Origin: Epiperipatus broadwayi
Lineage: Eukaryota; Onychophora; Udeonychophora; Euonychophora; Peripatidae
Length of the DNA stretch: 64,000 nucleotides
Reading direction: 5' to 3'
NCBI GenBank assembly: GCA_028023455.1
Contig: JAQFVV010000020.1
Location: forward strand, 12,378,385-12,442,384
Part shown: positions 12,412 to 23,329 of the stretch, piece after piece
Layout of the letters: the number at the start of each line of letters is the position of its first letter
Numbering within the stretch: the first letter of the stretch is position 1
Made by a program: the position numbers and the translations under genes
The notes under the pieces: generated by a model
Told to the model about the DNA's origin: nothing
The model's database searches: none
Seen by the model: only the letters and a program-made list of their open reading frames with translations

Positions 12412-12895
12412 CCAAATTAAAATGATAAATCATAAAATTAGTTTCGTTTATCATTATCAATTTAAATTATTATTGATACATGATAAAAGTACTCCAAATT
12501 TAATTTAGTTTCTTCAATCCATAGTTTCACCTCTCCACATCTGACCAATAAATTTTATTATTTCTTCCATCCATATTAAATATTATTTGTTTCTAGGTCT
12601 TTTATGGTATTCTGGAGGTCCAAATTTAAAATTTCAACTGTCCATCTAGCAATATATCCAGCCCCACTTTATTTCAACTCCTTAATTCTTTCAATGGTAT
12701 CTGTTTGTTATCTCATTCAATTATTTTACTTTCAATCATTCAGTGATCTGAAGTTTCTAAATTACTCTTCTGTTAAATAACCAAATTCCAGACCCACAAG
12801 TAAAATAGATAACACATATATTAAAATCATATGTGTATATTCATATTTTAAGAAAATATAATTATATTCCAAATAACATTATATAACACAAATTC

Positions 12896-12967
12896 CATTA
12901 TAAACTTTAATCAATAGCAGTACTTTCAATTATATTCATAATCATTCTCAACTAAACTGACTTAATT
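12896..12967 (-). repeat. inverted terminal segment of the 13-16 kb PLE, with hammerhead-like core
   Basis: Read on the minus strand, this matches 16025-16100 almost base for base (AGTTGAGAATG.TTATGAATA, then AATTGAAAGTACT.CTATT). Both carry the layout TTGAGAA-T-stem-GAAT-stem-GAAAG. In this copy the stem (GATTAT/ATAATT) is fully paired with one wobble. PLEs are known to have terminal segments in inverted as well as direct orientation. Confidence 0.55.
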
Positions 12968-13032
12968 TTTTTTTTATTTATATGTCAAATGTGTTGACTG
13001 GGAAGTGAACCTGGGCCAGCTGCTTAGAAGGC
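12968..13032 (-). mobile_element. truncated tRNA-derived SINE with 13-bp target duplication
   Basis: AACTGACTTAATT occurs at 12955-12967 and again at 13033-13045, flanking the insert exactly. On the minus strand the insert reads a B box (CAGGTTCACTTCCC), a short 3' tail and then poly-A (the T run at 12966-12976). That is the structure of a LINE-mobilised SINE. It inserted in the terminal segment of the PLE, so it is younger than that PLE. Confidence 0.7.
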
Positions 13033-13045
13033 AACTGACTTAATT

Positions 13046-13685
13046 AATTAGTTTAATGAATTTAATAAATTAAAGGGTCTTAAAAGGACTATGGAAAAGA
13101 AATATAATAATAGTTTAAAGAATTTGGATTTGATTATTTCAAAAAATAATAATGTTATTAATTATAAATTGTTTGTTATGTCTATAAAAATAAGGTTATA
13201 GTTGATATTTTTTAAAAGTGCCAAATAATTATAAAATGGCTGCTTTTAACTTTTTTCTGCATAGAAATAATATGTTATTTAAATTTTCATATGATGAAAG
13301 GGAAAATATTCAGACTTGTATAAATATATTATTAAAAGTTAGTTATGATATAAAGAAAATTTATCAAGCAAATTGACAATTTAATAAACAAATTAAAAGA
13401 AATAATATTGAGGTGTGTTAATAATATAAAATAGATTTTATTATCTTTTTCTAATAATAATCAAACTAAATTTTTGAAAAAGATTTACACTGGAATATAT
13501 AATATTTCATTTTATGGTTCGTAAAATTTGAATAAGATGGTTAATAATTCTAAGGATAAATTATCTAAGGATGAAGTGAGTAATATAGTTTCTCAAATTA
13601 TTTATGAATGTAATGCTTTATATATTGGGGAATTGAAGTGTAGTACTGAAGAAAGAGTTAAAGAACATAAGTTGTTATATAATAT
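13046..13685 (+). pseudogene. Penelope-like element, 5' part of the GIY-YIG region (family A)
   Basis: From about 13535 the frame reads NSKDKLSKDEV, then ECNALYIGELKCSTEERVKE, then HKLLYN. This is a GIY-YIG endonuclease domain with the YIG triplet replaced in context by LYIGE, and with the conserved E-R-x-x-E-H helix. It matches family-A copies at 54.0 and 58.1 kb. Upstream, 13050-13530 is decayed connector or reverse transcriptase DNA with many stops. The reading frame is broken at 13685 by the piggyBac-like insertion and resumes at 15727. PLEs encode a reverse transcriptase joined to this nuclease. This copy is dead. Confidence 0.65.
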
Positions 13686-13949
13686 CCCTTAGGGACCGAA
13701 AACCGCTTTTTTCTGCAAAAAAAAAAGTTTGCAATTTCGACCGCAATAGAGTGCAAACCATATACGTCACAGTTACGGGTCTTTTTTCTTTCTCTCCGCC
13801 ATTTTTCTATCTTTTTGTACATCTAAAAAAATTTTCTGTGCGATGAAAATTAGATTTTTTATAGCAATTTTTGTAAAGTACATTATTAAAATTTTATAAT
13901 TTTTTTTTCTTTCTAGATTTTATCAACGTATAAACAAAATAACCACACA

Positions 13950-15400
13950 AATGGCTTCTTTTGCCACTGAACGTAATTTTGATTGTTTCTGACGAAGACT
14001 TTTTTGTTTGTGTTCGATTCTGAGGTTTCGTCATATTTCACTATTAGCAATGAGTATTCAATTCCTGATCTATTTCATTTATTTTTTTATACAAAATTAT
14101 ATATTTGCAGCTAATCTATTTCATTTATTTTTTATACAAAATTATATATTGCACTGAAAGCAATAGGTATGTTTCAGAGTGGAAGACATTACCGAGTGGG
14201 TTGGTCTGTCACCCGCTGAGTTGAATGCATTTTTTGGTATGATTATTCATGTTTGTACTATATCACACATACCAAAACTAAAATTTATTTGGTCTAAAAA
14301 TGAATATTTCCATCAACCGGTACTTGCTAACTTGCTAGAGTTATGACCCGAGATCGATTTTTTGGTATTCTACATAATTTACAATGCCTCCCAATGCTGA
14401 ATCAATAGTCATCATCATCATCTCCCACTGATATATAATAATTGCTTGTAATTCCTTTGGGTTATTTATTTTATTTACTGTTTTTATTCATTTCATTGTA
14501 GATAAGTTTTTAATTACTTTGAAACATACTTTGCTATTATGGTCTCCTGTGAAATAATGCATAATTTAGCTCACTCTCATGATATTTCAATAATATAGTA
14601 ATTATTTTTTACACCCATAACTTAGAATTTACTATGTTTTTATTCATTTTATTTTAGAAACAAATTTTTAATTTATTTCATCACATACTATGTTTTTATT
14701 CATTTCATTGTAGATAAGTTTTTAATTACTTTGAAGCATACTTTGCTATTATGGTCTCCTATGAAATAATGCATAATTTAGCTTGCCCTTTCTCCCATGC
14801 AATAGGTTTTTTCACTATAATTAATGTGCCCTTTCTCCCATGAAATTCCAATAATATAGTAAGTATTTTTTACACTCATGACTTAGAATTTACTATGTTT
14901 TTATTATTTCATTGTAGATAAGTTTTTAATTACTTTGAAGCATACTTTGCTATTATGGTCTCCTATGAAATAATGCATAATTTAGCTCACCCTTTCTCCC
15001 ATGATATTCCAATAATATAGTAAGTATTTTTTACACTCATAACTTAGAATTTACTATGTTTTTATTCATTTCATTGTAGATAAGTTTTTAATTACTTTGA
15101 AGCATACTTTGCTATTATGGTCTCCTATGAAATAATGCATAATTTAGCTCTCCCTTTCTTCCATGATATTCCAATAATATAGTAATTATTTTTACCCCTA
15201 TAACTTACACTTTACTAAAGTTATTACTGCTATTTTTTTTTGATCCACACTAAAACCTTGCATTTCTAATAGATATCCCGCATAGAGGGCCTAGAAAAAC
15301 AACTGCTTGCAAAAATTGAACATATAGGCTGGTTAGTAAAAAAGCAAAACTGAAATTGTCACCTTTTGCCACATTACTCCAACAAACTGTAACTCAGGTA
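13950..15400 (+). pseudogene. piggyBac transposase remnant
   Basis: Near 14215-14335 the frame reads ELNAFFGMIIHVC, then PKLKFIWSKNEYFHQPVLAN. After a frameshift it gives MTRDRFFGILHNLQC near 14344-14390. The block 'xFxGxxIxxxxxxxPxxxxxWSxxxxFxxPxxxxxMxRxRFxxIxxxLQ' is the start of the piggyBac transposase domain (DDE_Tnp_1_7). Upstream, SDEDFFVCV-like sequence near 13995 may be the acidic N-terminus. PHRGPRKTTACKN near 15275 may be the Cys-rich tail. The central catalytic DDD region is replaced by the minisatellite at 14.47-15.2 kb, so no transposase can be made. Confidence 0.6.
14470..15215. repeat. minisatellite inside the piggyBac-like element
   Basis: About four to five head-to-tail units of roughly 160-200 bp are present. 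Each contains TTTTATTCATTTCATTGTAG, ATAAGTTTTTAATTACTTTG, CATACTTTGCTATTATGGTC and AATAATGCATAATTTAGCTC. Units are highly similar to each other, so the array expanded recently compared with the decay of the surrounding transposase. Confidence 0.75.
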
Positions 15401-15726
15401 GGTCATGTTATATATTTTTTTCTGCATTTTATGACAAATATGATGAAGCTGTCTATGAAATTGTAATTTTAGGTTATACATTTCAAAATTGAGAGTTTGT
15501 GAACCAATATATAAAAATTTTTAAAATGTGAAAAATATCCTTTTTTTTATTATTTTTTTGTGGTAATGACTACTTTATCAGCTTCATTACATTCTTTCAT
15601 ATTTGCACTTTATAAAAATGTATATATATATTTTTATTTATTGTAATAAATTAGACATTTCATTTAAAATTGTATGTCCTGTAATTTTTTCTGGGAATTC
15701 AAAATGACCGTTCAGGTCTCTAAGGG

Positions 15727-16105
15727 ATAAAAGAGTATTGAAGATAATTCAAAAAGTTAAAAAAAATAAAGATGACTCAGTTACAGAATGTGTGTTTTAT
15801 GATCATGATAAAAATTATAAATGTAAATTTAATTTTGATATAAAAAGAATTAAGATTTTAAATCAAAAAACAAATAATGAAAAAAGAAAAATTAAAGAGG
15901 CAATTTTTATTAATCATTATGAAAATATAATAATAAACAGACAATTGGTTAATATTAAGATTAGTGAATTATGGGGCATGTAAATCGATATGATTTCTGG
16001 TTGATGCTGTTTTACTCCATTTTGAAATTAAATCAGTTTAGTTGAGAATGGCTATGAATATAATTGAAAGTACTACTATTGATTAAATTTTATATTGGAA
16101 TTTAT
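15727..16105 (+). pseudogene. Penelope-like element, 3' part of the GIY-YIG region and terminal segment (family A)
   Basis: This continues the frame broken at 13685: VLKIIQKVKKNKDD, then ECVFYDHDKNYKCKFNFD, then NEKRKIKEAIFINHYEN and INRQLVNIKISELWGM before a stop near 15981. The RKIKEAIFI...INRQ...LW block is the downstream part shared with copies at 53.2 (minus), 54.2 and 58.3 kb. After the stop, 16025-16100 is the terminal segment, which has a hammerhead-like layout (TTGAGAA, hairpin, GAAAG at 16040-16074) and an inverted twin at 12896-12967. Confidence 0.65.
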
Positions 16106-16109
16106 TTTA

Positions 16110-17090
16110 TTATTTACCATTATTTGGAATATAATTACATTTTATTACAATATTTTTTATTAGCAGTCATTTATTCTATTATTGTGCAATGCATATTCAT
16201 ATTCATATATGTGTGTATATATATATGTTACTAATTTCACCAAACATTCGCATTCCATATATATTACTCAGAACTATTTTGCAAGCAGACTCATAATAAA
16301 TCATTTTAATAAACTTGCAAATATAATTATATTTTTCATTTATCAGTGTCCATTCATTCAGTTTGACAAAAGAAGATATTCCTCTTTTATCTGATCTCCA
16401 ATTATATATATTGCTGTTGAAATTGGTAATATTTAATTTAAAATAATACGTGAAACATTAAGCTGGCTTGATTAATTTGTGAACTAAGATCACTGTCAAT
16501 ATTTTGGCCTCTTTGGATATCAATGTTGATTTATTTACAATGTATATGGTTGGAGGTCAGATAAAACATGGAATTCTCTTTTTATCCGACTGAATGAATG
16601 AGCATTAATAAATAAAAAATAAAATTGTATTTACAAGTTTATTAAAATGCCTCTATTATGAGTCTGTCGGGAAAATGATTCTGAGTAATTTATTTGGAAT
16701 GAGTGTGTGTGATAAGAATATATTTATGTCCATAATGAAAAAATAGAAATCATTTAGTTTTTAATAAAACCTAATTCTCTGTTTGAAATATTAAACAATG
16801 TAAATAAATAAAAAATTCATAATTTTTATTTGTTTTATTTTTTTTAGTTAGATTAATTTTTTTATGGTCATACATATAAAAGATATATAATGATGGTGAT
16901 ATTAAAAAACTTCATTTTATATTTATTATCTATATAATCTTCATTTTGTATATATGCACAGTATTTGTTTATATATATTAATACATGTATATAAATGCCT
17001 AACATATATACATGTGCTAATAATTTAAAGATTCCTAATACATATTTTTAAAAAATTATTATAAAGTTGTTTCTCACAAAAATAATATTT
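16110..17090. other. AT-rich DNA, nothing recognised
   Basis: No supported gene or repeat boundary. Confidence 0.5.
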
Positions 17091-17096
17091 ATATCA

Positions 17097-17600
17097 CAGC
17101 TCTCCATATAGCAGTGCCACTGAGTGGAAGACAAAGTAATCAATGGATGCAGGAAGGTTTGTGCATAAAATTCCTATCTGGCACCTACTTATCCAATATC
17201 CCCATACTAGTTTCTAGCTTGTAAGGAGCTGTGGATCTGAGAGCATTGCACCTACATCTTAGGATCTAATGCAACACTCCAGCAGCCACCTTTTAACCTG
17301 TATACTTATATAGATCTGAACTCAGTTCAGCATCCATACATTTTGGTGTCTTTGGTTTTTTAATAACCATAGTCACTATAATCCTATTGGGCAGGATTGA
17401 TATTAAACCACTAAACATCACACAATCACCATTCTTTATTAGATGAGTAGGCACTAGATGGGGATTTTATGCACTAACCTTCTTGCATCCATTGATTACT
17501 CTGGCTTGTACTGAGTGGCACTACTTTATGGAGAGTTTTGTCTCTGTTAAACAGCTTGTGTAATCATAAAACATGTAATCATGTGATGCTTAACGATTTA
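17097..17600. mobile_element. foldback hammerhead family, double-armed copy 3
   Basis: The left half (17097-17290) is the family module in reverse orientation and the right half (17440-17600) is its downstream part in forward orientation. Between them lies a spacer with ATACATTTTGGTG and CTTTGG that is also seen in the 21.3-21.9 kb copy. The minus-strand ribozyme keeps GAAAC and an ATATTGGATAAG-like stem I, but CTGATGA is deleted (sequence goes from AGCTCC to TTACAAGC). The arms end in CTCTCCATA and TATGGAGAG. Confidence 0.6.
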
Positions 17601-18107
17601 ATAATATTTATATTCCTGAAGAAGATTGCTAGCATTTTAAAAGTTAGAAAGAAAATAAACAAAAATATATTTATTAAAAAAGTGCAAAATCAATTGTATG
17701 TTCAATGCAAAAATAAAAAGGAAAATCTATGACTAATCATTTGCATGATGTTAACAAAGTTTATAACAAAATGCATCAATATTATTAGTTTCATTTATTT
17801 ATCAAAATATGAGGAATCTATTTTGAATTATAGAAAAAATTTGAAAATACATTCTTATAAAAATAAAAGCTAAAAGTGAATCATAACATCTAATGATAAA
17901 AACTTTGCAAAATACATGAAAAAAGTTTTAAAAAATATTGCTAACAGAAATAGTTATATGCAAGATCACAGATGTGAAATAAATTTACAACTCTTTTTTT
18001 GTTTCTGCTCCAAATATTTCTATGTTATCCATTTTTGGATTATTGAAAGAAAGTTCAAGAGAAATACAAATGTAAATATTTTCAATCATATTTTATATGT
18101 ACAGTAA

Positions 18108-18345
18108 CAATTCTCTCCATACAGTATTGCCAACCAAGGAAGCCATACTAATCGATGCTAGAAGGTTTGTGCATCAAAATCCCTATCTAGTACTTATTCA
18201 TTCAATATCTCCAGACTAATTTCCAGCTTGTAGCCTTTATCTGTGAGAAGTCTTGGATAGCACTGCTGCATGGAGAGAATTGCTACTGTTTTAACAGTTT
18301 GTTTAAGAATAAGAAATGGTGATCATGTGATGTTTTAATGGTTTA
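18108..18345 (-). mobile_element. foldback hammerhead family, copy 4 (minus, degenerate)
   Basis: Arms TTCTCTCCATACAGTA and TGCATGGAGAGAA bracket a minus-strand module. The core is mutated (CAGATAA for CTGATGA), while the GGC-ACAA-GCT stem region, GAAA, a GTC triplet and TGGAGATATTG remain. The outer arm AAATGGTGATCATGTGATG follows at 18315-18335. Confidence 0.6.
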
Positions 18346-18349
18346 ACAT

Positions 18350-20935
18350 ATTTATATTTACAATAAATATATTCTAAAATAATAACAACTCACTAAAAAG
18401 TGATAATACTAGATTAATTGATATATAATTAACATATTTTACTCTTTTATGATTGCTATAGTAATTTCTATTCCACTGTGGATATTAATATATATATGGG
18501 TGTGTGTGTGTGTAATATAATCAGAAGATAAAGGCAGGAAGCTATTAAGATGATTGAAATCTACCATATATTTCAACTTTATTATGGAGACTATCATTTT
18601 AATAGATCATTACATCACATTTATAACAAAAAATAATCATATAGTAGTTTAGAAGATCATGTGATAATGAAGGACCATAATCATTAATTGATCACAACAA
18701 TTGACAAATGATATTTTTCTTTCTTTTCTTTTTTGAACTAAGAATTACCGCTTAAGTTCATCATTTCTCCATAGTTTTAAACTTCACTGGGAATAGCATT
18801 ATTAAACGTCGGATGTTTTACATCATACCAGACCATCTTCTGCAAGTTATAATTTTGTTTTACAAATCCTCATAACTACTCTCTTCCTTAATATTATCAA
18901 TCAATCTTTCTCATATTGCTACCAAAATTAATTTCAACATACATTTTCTGATTTTTTTTTGTCTCAAAGGATATGTATATTCCAATTCCTAATTTATTCA
19001 ATAAATATTCTTTGAGTAGATATGTATCATAAATTGTGATGCAAAGATTATTTTAGCATTTGAAATTGTTGATGAATTAAATAATACTTAAGTCATACAT
19101 TTGAACAATGTATAAGTTACAGATTAAAAAAAAACCTAATTGTTTATTTCGTCTTTTAAAATCTAGTCTGCACTTCATTAAAAATTTCAAGAGCCATTTG
19201 TTAAATACCAACATGAAGCATATTTGTGTAAAAATAAATGAATTCTTAATTTTATAAGCAGTCTTATTAATATTATAAAGTTAAATAATTCAGTATCTGA
19301 ATTCTATAATGGAAAATAAATTTAATGATATTTAGATGTTTTTCTCATAATTATTTTAATTTTAACGATTCTTATACAAAAAATATAATGTTAACGTAAA
19401 TCTTTTCCTTGGAATCTTTTAAGATTCCAAGAGTGATCTTTTTGTAGATTTAGATTTATCTTTATGTAATGAAAATATCAAACTAGATATCAAATGTTTT
19501 TAATTTAATTAAGTAGATTACTTTGAGACATCTTTGTCTCTTTTTTTATTAGAACATTGAATGTTTCTAAACATAAGATATCCAACTTCTAGCATTATAG
19601 GATCAATCTTTTTGATATTCTATTCATAATTTTTAATGCACTATACAAAAGTATGATTTTTCTTTTCTTTGCAGTTTAAAAATATCACTTTCTCATGCTT
19701 TTTGAAATCACACTTAGCTATTAACTTGGGTTTGAATCTTTATTGCTGCTTTCCAATAGAGATATTATTACTGTAACATTAAATATATATATATAATGAA
19801 TATTACTAGAGAAGAGAAGAGAAGATGAACTTCGTGTATATACTGTAGTATAAAATAAAAAAAAAAAATAAAATAAAACAATCAAATGTCACATGATCTT
19901 CTAAATGGCAAACCATTCACTTATTTTTATTAGAATGCTTTATTTGAATGCTTTATATAAAAATTTACATCGAATTTCACTTTCTATTCTTATTTTCTTA
20001 TCTAGCTAAAAATAGCTAGATACCCAATGATTGGCCAATGCTGAAATGTTAATTGAATTAGCTATTAACCAGTCACCTAAAAAAATGATCCTAAACTTTT
20101 AAAAAAATCATAATTTAACTGATCCGGGTTTGAATTCAAATCATCAACATGGTAAATAAAAACGCTAGACAATGCACCACAAATTTTATTATGATAGATT
20201 TTTAAATAATATTTATTTATTTACAGCAATAGTAGCTGTTCTAACTTTATTTAATGGTACTTTATCATTATATATAAATAAATTATAAAATTTTAAGTAC
20301 TATAATTTTAATATTTAAAATCTTCCTGTTTTGATATTTTTTGATTGGAAAAGTTTAGTCATTTTAAGTTGTAAAAGTCATTTATAATTAATAATTAAAC
20401 TTTAACTATAATAGTTGAATATTTAAATAGTAAAACTATGTCAGCCTCAAAGTAATTATATTCATTTTTATTATTAATCTTTAGTATCTATTATATTATT
20501 GGTTGATCTACGTTGTCATGGAGATTGCTATATTTGATTAAAGCAGGAAGGGATTCAGAATGTTTAACCTTATACTTTATTTATTATAGTAAACTGTTTT
20601 GTTTAAAAACTTAAGATGTATTAATACAATTGAAGAATTAATTTAAACAAGTTTTGAATAAAATGTTGTTTTAAAAAGTTTCAAATTATTATGAAATATA
20701 AAATTTAATAAATTATAATTATTCATTTAAAGTATAAAAAATCTATTTAGATTTTGAATAATAATTGAAATAAATCTTACATAATACCATTTCAGTTTAA
20801 TGTACAAACCAGATTAAACAATAATTATTACTAATCAATGAATAAAAAATTATTAGTTCTACTTTTAGAACACAAATTTTATTTATTTACAAACATCTTA
20901 GAATTAATAAATCACTACTCAATTCATAAAAGACT
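18350..20935. other. AT-rich DNA with two perfect hairpins, no gene
   Basis: No coding signal. Two short hairpins stand out: CTTGGAATCTT/AAGATTCCAAG at 19408-19431 (11-bp arms, TT loop), and ATCTAGCTA/TAGCTAGAT at 20000-20021 (9-bp arms, AAAA loop). Nothing suggests they are terminators of a gene. Confidence 0.5.
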
Positions 20936-20937
20936 AA

Positions 20938-21005
20938 TGGTGGCTTGGACTGAGCATCTGCCACTATATCTGTGATATGGTGTTTGAATTCAGATTAGGT
21001 ACATT
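20938..21005 (+). mobile_element. possible SINE head (tRNA-like)
   Basis: GTGGCTTGGACTGAGC resembles an A box, and GGTGTTTGAATTCAGATT about 40 bases later resembles a B box (GTTTGAATTC). The spacing is tRNA-like but both boxes are degenerate. I see no tail or target duplication. Confidence 0.35.
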
Positions 21006-21269
21006 TTGAAATTGTTTCAGGTCAAAGACAACCTTAGAATTTTTTAAAAGAAATTTAGCACATAACTGCAATAAATAAGTAAGACTTTAAAATTAAGACA
21101 TTTAAAACAAATATTAAATATTAGTGAATAGAAACTATTATCAAATATTTATTATTCAAAATAAGGTAATTTTTATTGTTTTTAATATATAAAATCTTTC
21201 ATTTAGAAAATGCATTTTAATGATGTAAGAAGCTTCATTCAATTTTGACCTAGCTCCATATTTAACACT

Positions 21270-21900
21270 AGCAAACTCCATACAGTAATACCACCAATTG
21301 CAAGCCTTAGTAATCAGTGGATGCAAGAGGGTTTGTACATAAAATCCCCATCCAGTGCCTACTCATCCAATATTTCCAGACTAGTATTTAGTTGTGGCTT
21401 TCATTAGTGAAGAACCTTGCATTTGGAAGACTATACCTTAATCTTAGGATCCAATGCAACCTTCCAGCAATCATCTTTCATGTATTTAGTTAACTATACA
21501 TCTAGGAGCCCAAGATGAAAACACCATCAAATTCATTCTCTTGTATATACATGTAGATTTGAACTCAGATTATCATCTATACATTTTGGTGACTTTGGCT
21601 TCCAGCTTTATAGTTAACTAAATAGATAAAAATGGCTTATAGAGGATTGCATTAGATCCTAAAATCTAGATATAATGCTATCAAATCCAAAGCTCCTTCT
21701 GATGAATATCAAAAGCTAGAAACTAGCCTGGGAATATTGGATGAATAAGCACTAGATGGGGATTTTATGCACAAACCTTTTTGCATCCACTGATTATGAA
21801 GGCATGCACTTGGTGACACTATTATATAGAGTTTGCTACTGTTATTAACAGCTTGTGTAAGCATATGAAATGGCAATCACATGATGTTTTGATTGTTTTA
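21270..21900. mobile_element. foldback hammerhead family, double-armed copy 5
   Basis: This is the clearest two-sided copy. A reverse module occupies 21270-21480 (arm ACTCCATACAGTAATACCAC, then ACTCATCCAATATTTCCAG and CTAGTATTTAG). A forward module occupies 21650-21890 (CTTCTGATGA near 21700, GAAACTAGCC near 21718, ATATTGGATGA, then the outer arm). A spacer of about 170 bases separates them. The minus-strand core reads CTAATGA and the plus-strand triplet is GCC, so both ribozymes are probably dead. The layout shows that the ancestral element carried one module per strand. Confidence 0.6.
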
Positions 21901-22337
21901 GTTGGGAACAATTAAGGTTGATAACAATTAATAGCAAATTTTCACTGCTGCTGATAATACCCTATTGCACAGTTATTTCAATATGCTTTCAGGCAAAAAA
22001 CAATTATAAATAATCCTTAAAGGTAACAGTATTTTAATTAATAACTTTAATTACTCAATCCTTAACTATATGCAGTTTGCCAAAATAATAAAAATTCCTA
22101 AGTTTGATTAATGAACATTCTATTACCCTATATTAGACCTTATTTTAGGGTCATGATATTATAAACTTGAATAGTTAATGGATTTCAGATGACTAAGACT
22201 GGTTTTTCAATTTTGCTTTCATCACTAAGAACTAGAATATAAAGCTAGAAATAATTATATATCTAACTGTCATCTTTTGTTTTTCTATGTTATTCAAGCT
22301 AATAGACTTTTGCTTTAAACTCAAACTTCAATTTTGA

Positions 22338-22395
22338 ATCTTAATCTTCTGTAATGAAGGCAAAAGTTAGAAACTAGTCTGAGAATGGTGATGTT
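22338..22395 (+). repeat. isolated remnant of the hammerhead module
   Basis: AATCTTCTGTAATGAAGGC, AAAAGTTAGAAACTAG and TCTGAGAATGGTG follow the same layout as the family module, with an inserted base in the core and no flanking arms. It is probably a fragment of another copy. Confidence 0.4.
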
Positions 22396-22697
22396 AAAGC
22401 ACATTATCATAAGATGTCCAGTAATTCAATCTTACAATAGGTAGATCTAATGCAGAGTGACAAAACTGTTCTTGGAAACATATGAGTGTGCATATAAAAA
22501 TCAATGATATTGTTGTTTTTTATCATGTAATAGAATACATATTTTGCTACTCATTCATTTCTTTCAAGCTTGCTTTGATTAATGTCTTTTTTTATATATG
22601 AGTATTTTTTTTATAAATTGATTCTTTTTCAAGAGGTGATACTCTTGTAAATAATGGTGCTTATTTTTGAATATTTTACAAACATATTTCTTTAGGT

Positions 22698-23318
22698 CAG
22701 TGATGGTCAATGTTTTGAGCTTGGTATGTCAAAATTCACCAAAAACTGAGCATATCTCAGGTAGTGTATCACTTTAAAAAAATCCATAATTTTGTGATAT
22801 TTGTAGCTCTAATAACAAAAAGTTATAATTTAAATATATGTACTATATTTAATAAACCAAAAATAAATAATTCTTTACCTAACCTGCTTAGTCACTTTTT
22901 TGTTGCTGAATTTTATTGGCTAAATCAACTGAAGTTTGGTATTTCATACACTTCAAGCGCAAGCAAGTGCTACTAACTTCATCTGTCAGTCAGTTTCTTT
23001 TATTGGTTTTGATATTATTTAATGCTAAGAATAATGTCTGACAAAAGTATGTAGAAGAAAAAATTGTGAGTAAAGCCATTGCTGATATTTTTTTCAATTT
23101 ACGGTTCCTAAAATCTTAACTATTTTTCTAAAATAATTATATTTTCAGCATATTTTTATCAAAATAATTTATAATATGTAAAAAAATATGAAAAAACACT
23201 CTAAAAAATTCATTTTCATTTTGAATATCAAAACAAAAAACTTAGCACCACGACACGCATGTCAGCAAAAATGTCTCGCATGTCACCACTCACACACAAC
23301 ATAGGTTAGCCATCACTG
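22698..23318. mobile_element. hAT-type non-autonomous transposon (MITE)
   Basis: The element begins CAGTGATGGTCAA and ends TTAGCCATCACTG, giving inverted ends with CAGTGATGG exact. CTTTAGGT is present immediately before (22690-22697) and after (23319-23326), a perfect 8-bp target duplication, which is the hAT hallmark. It is 621 bp with no intact transposase. ATGTCTGACAAAAG near 23034 could be the start of a lost coding region. Its AT-rich interior, with AATTTACG, TCTTAACTATTTTT and AAAAACACTCTAAAA, is similar to that of the elements at 52.6 and 62.1 kb. Confidence 0.8.
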
Positions 23319-23329
23319 CTTTAGGTGCT

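Larger units (their letters stand above)
13686..15726 (+). mobile_element. piggyBac-like DNA transposon inserted in the PLE
   Basis: The ends are CCCTTAGGGACC on the left and, in reverse, CCCTTAGAGACC on the right, a 12-bp inverted repeat with one mismatch that gives exact borders. The interior encodes a recognisable piggyBac transposase fragment. The PLE GIY-YIG peptide is continuous on either side once the element is removed. The expected TTAA duplication is not present: the flanks read AATAT and ATAAA. Either the target site has mutated or this lineage differs. Confidence 0.65.

Noticed and set aside
14470-15215. Regular repeats that could be mistaken for a CRISPR array
   Set aside because: Units are long, contiguous and lack unique spacers. 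The setting is a eukaryotic transposon.
19408-19431. Perfect hairpin as a transcription terminator
   Set aside because: A bacterial-type terminator makes no sense in this eukaryotic DNA, and no gene precedes it.
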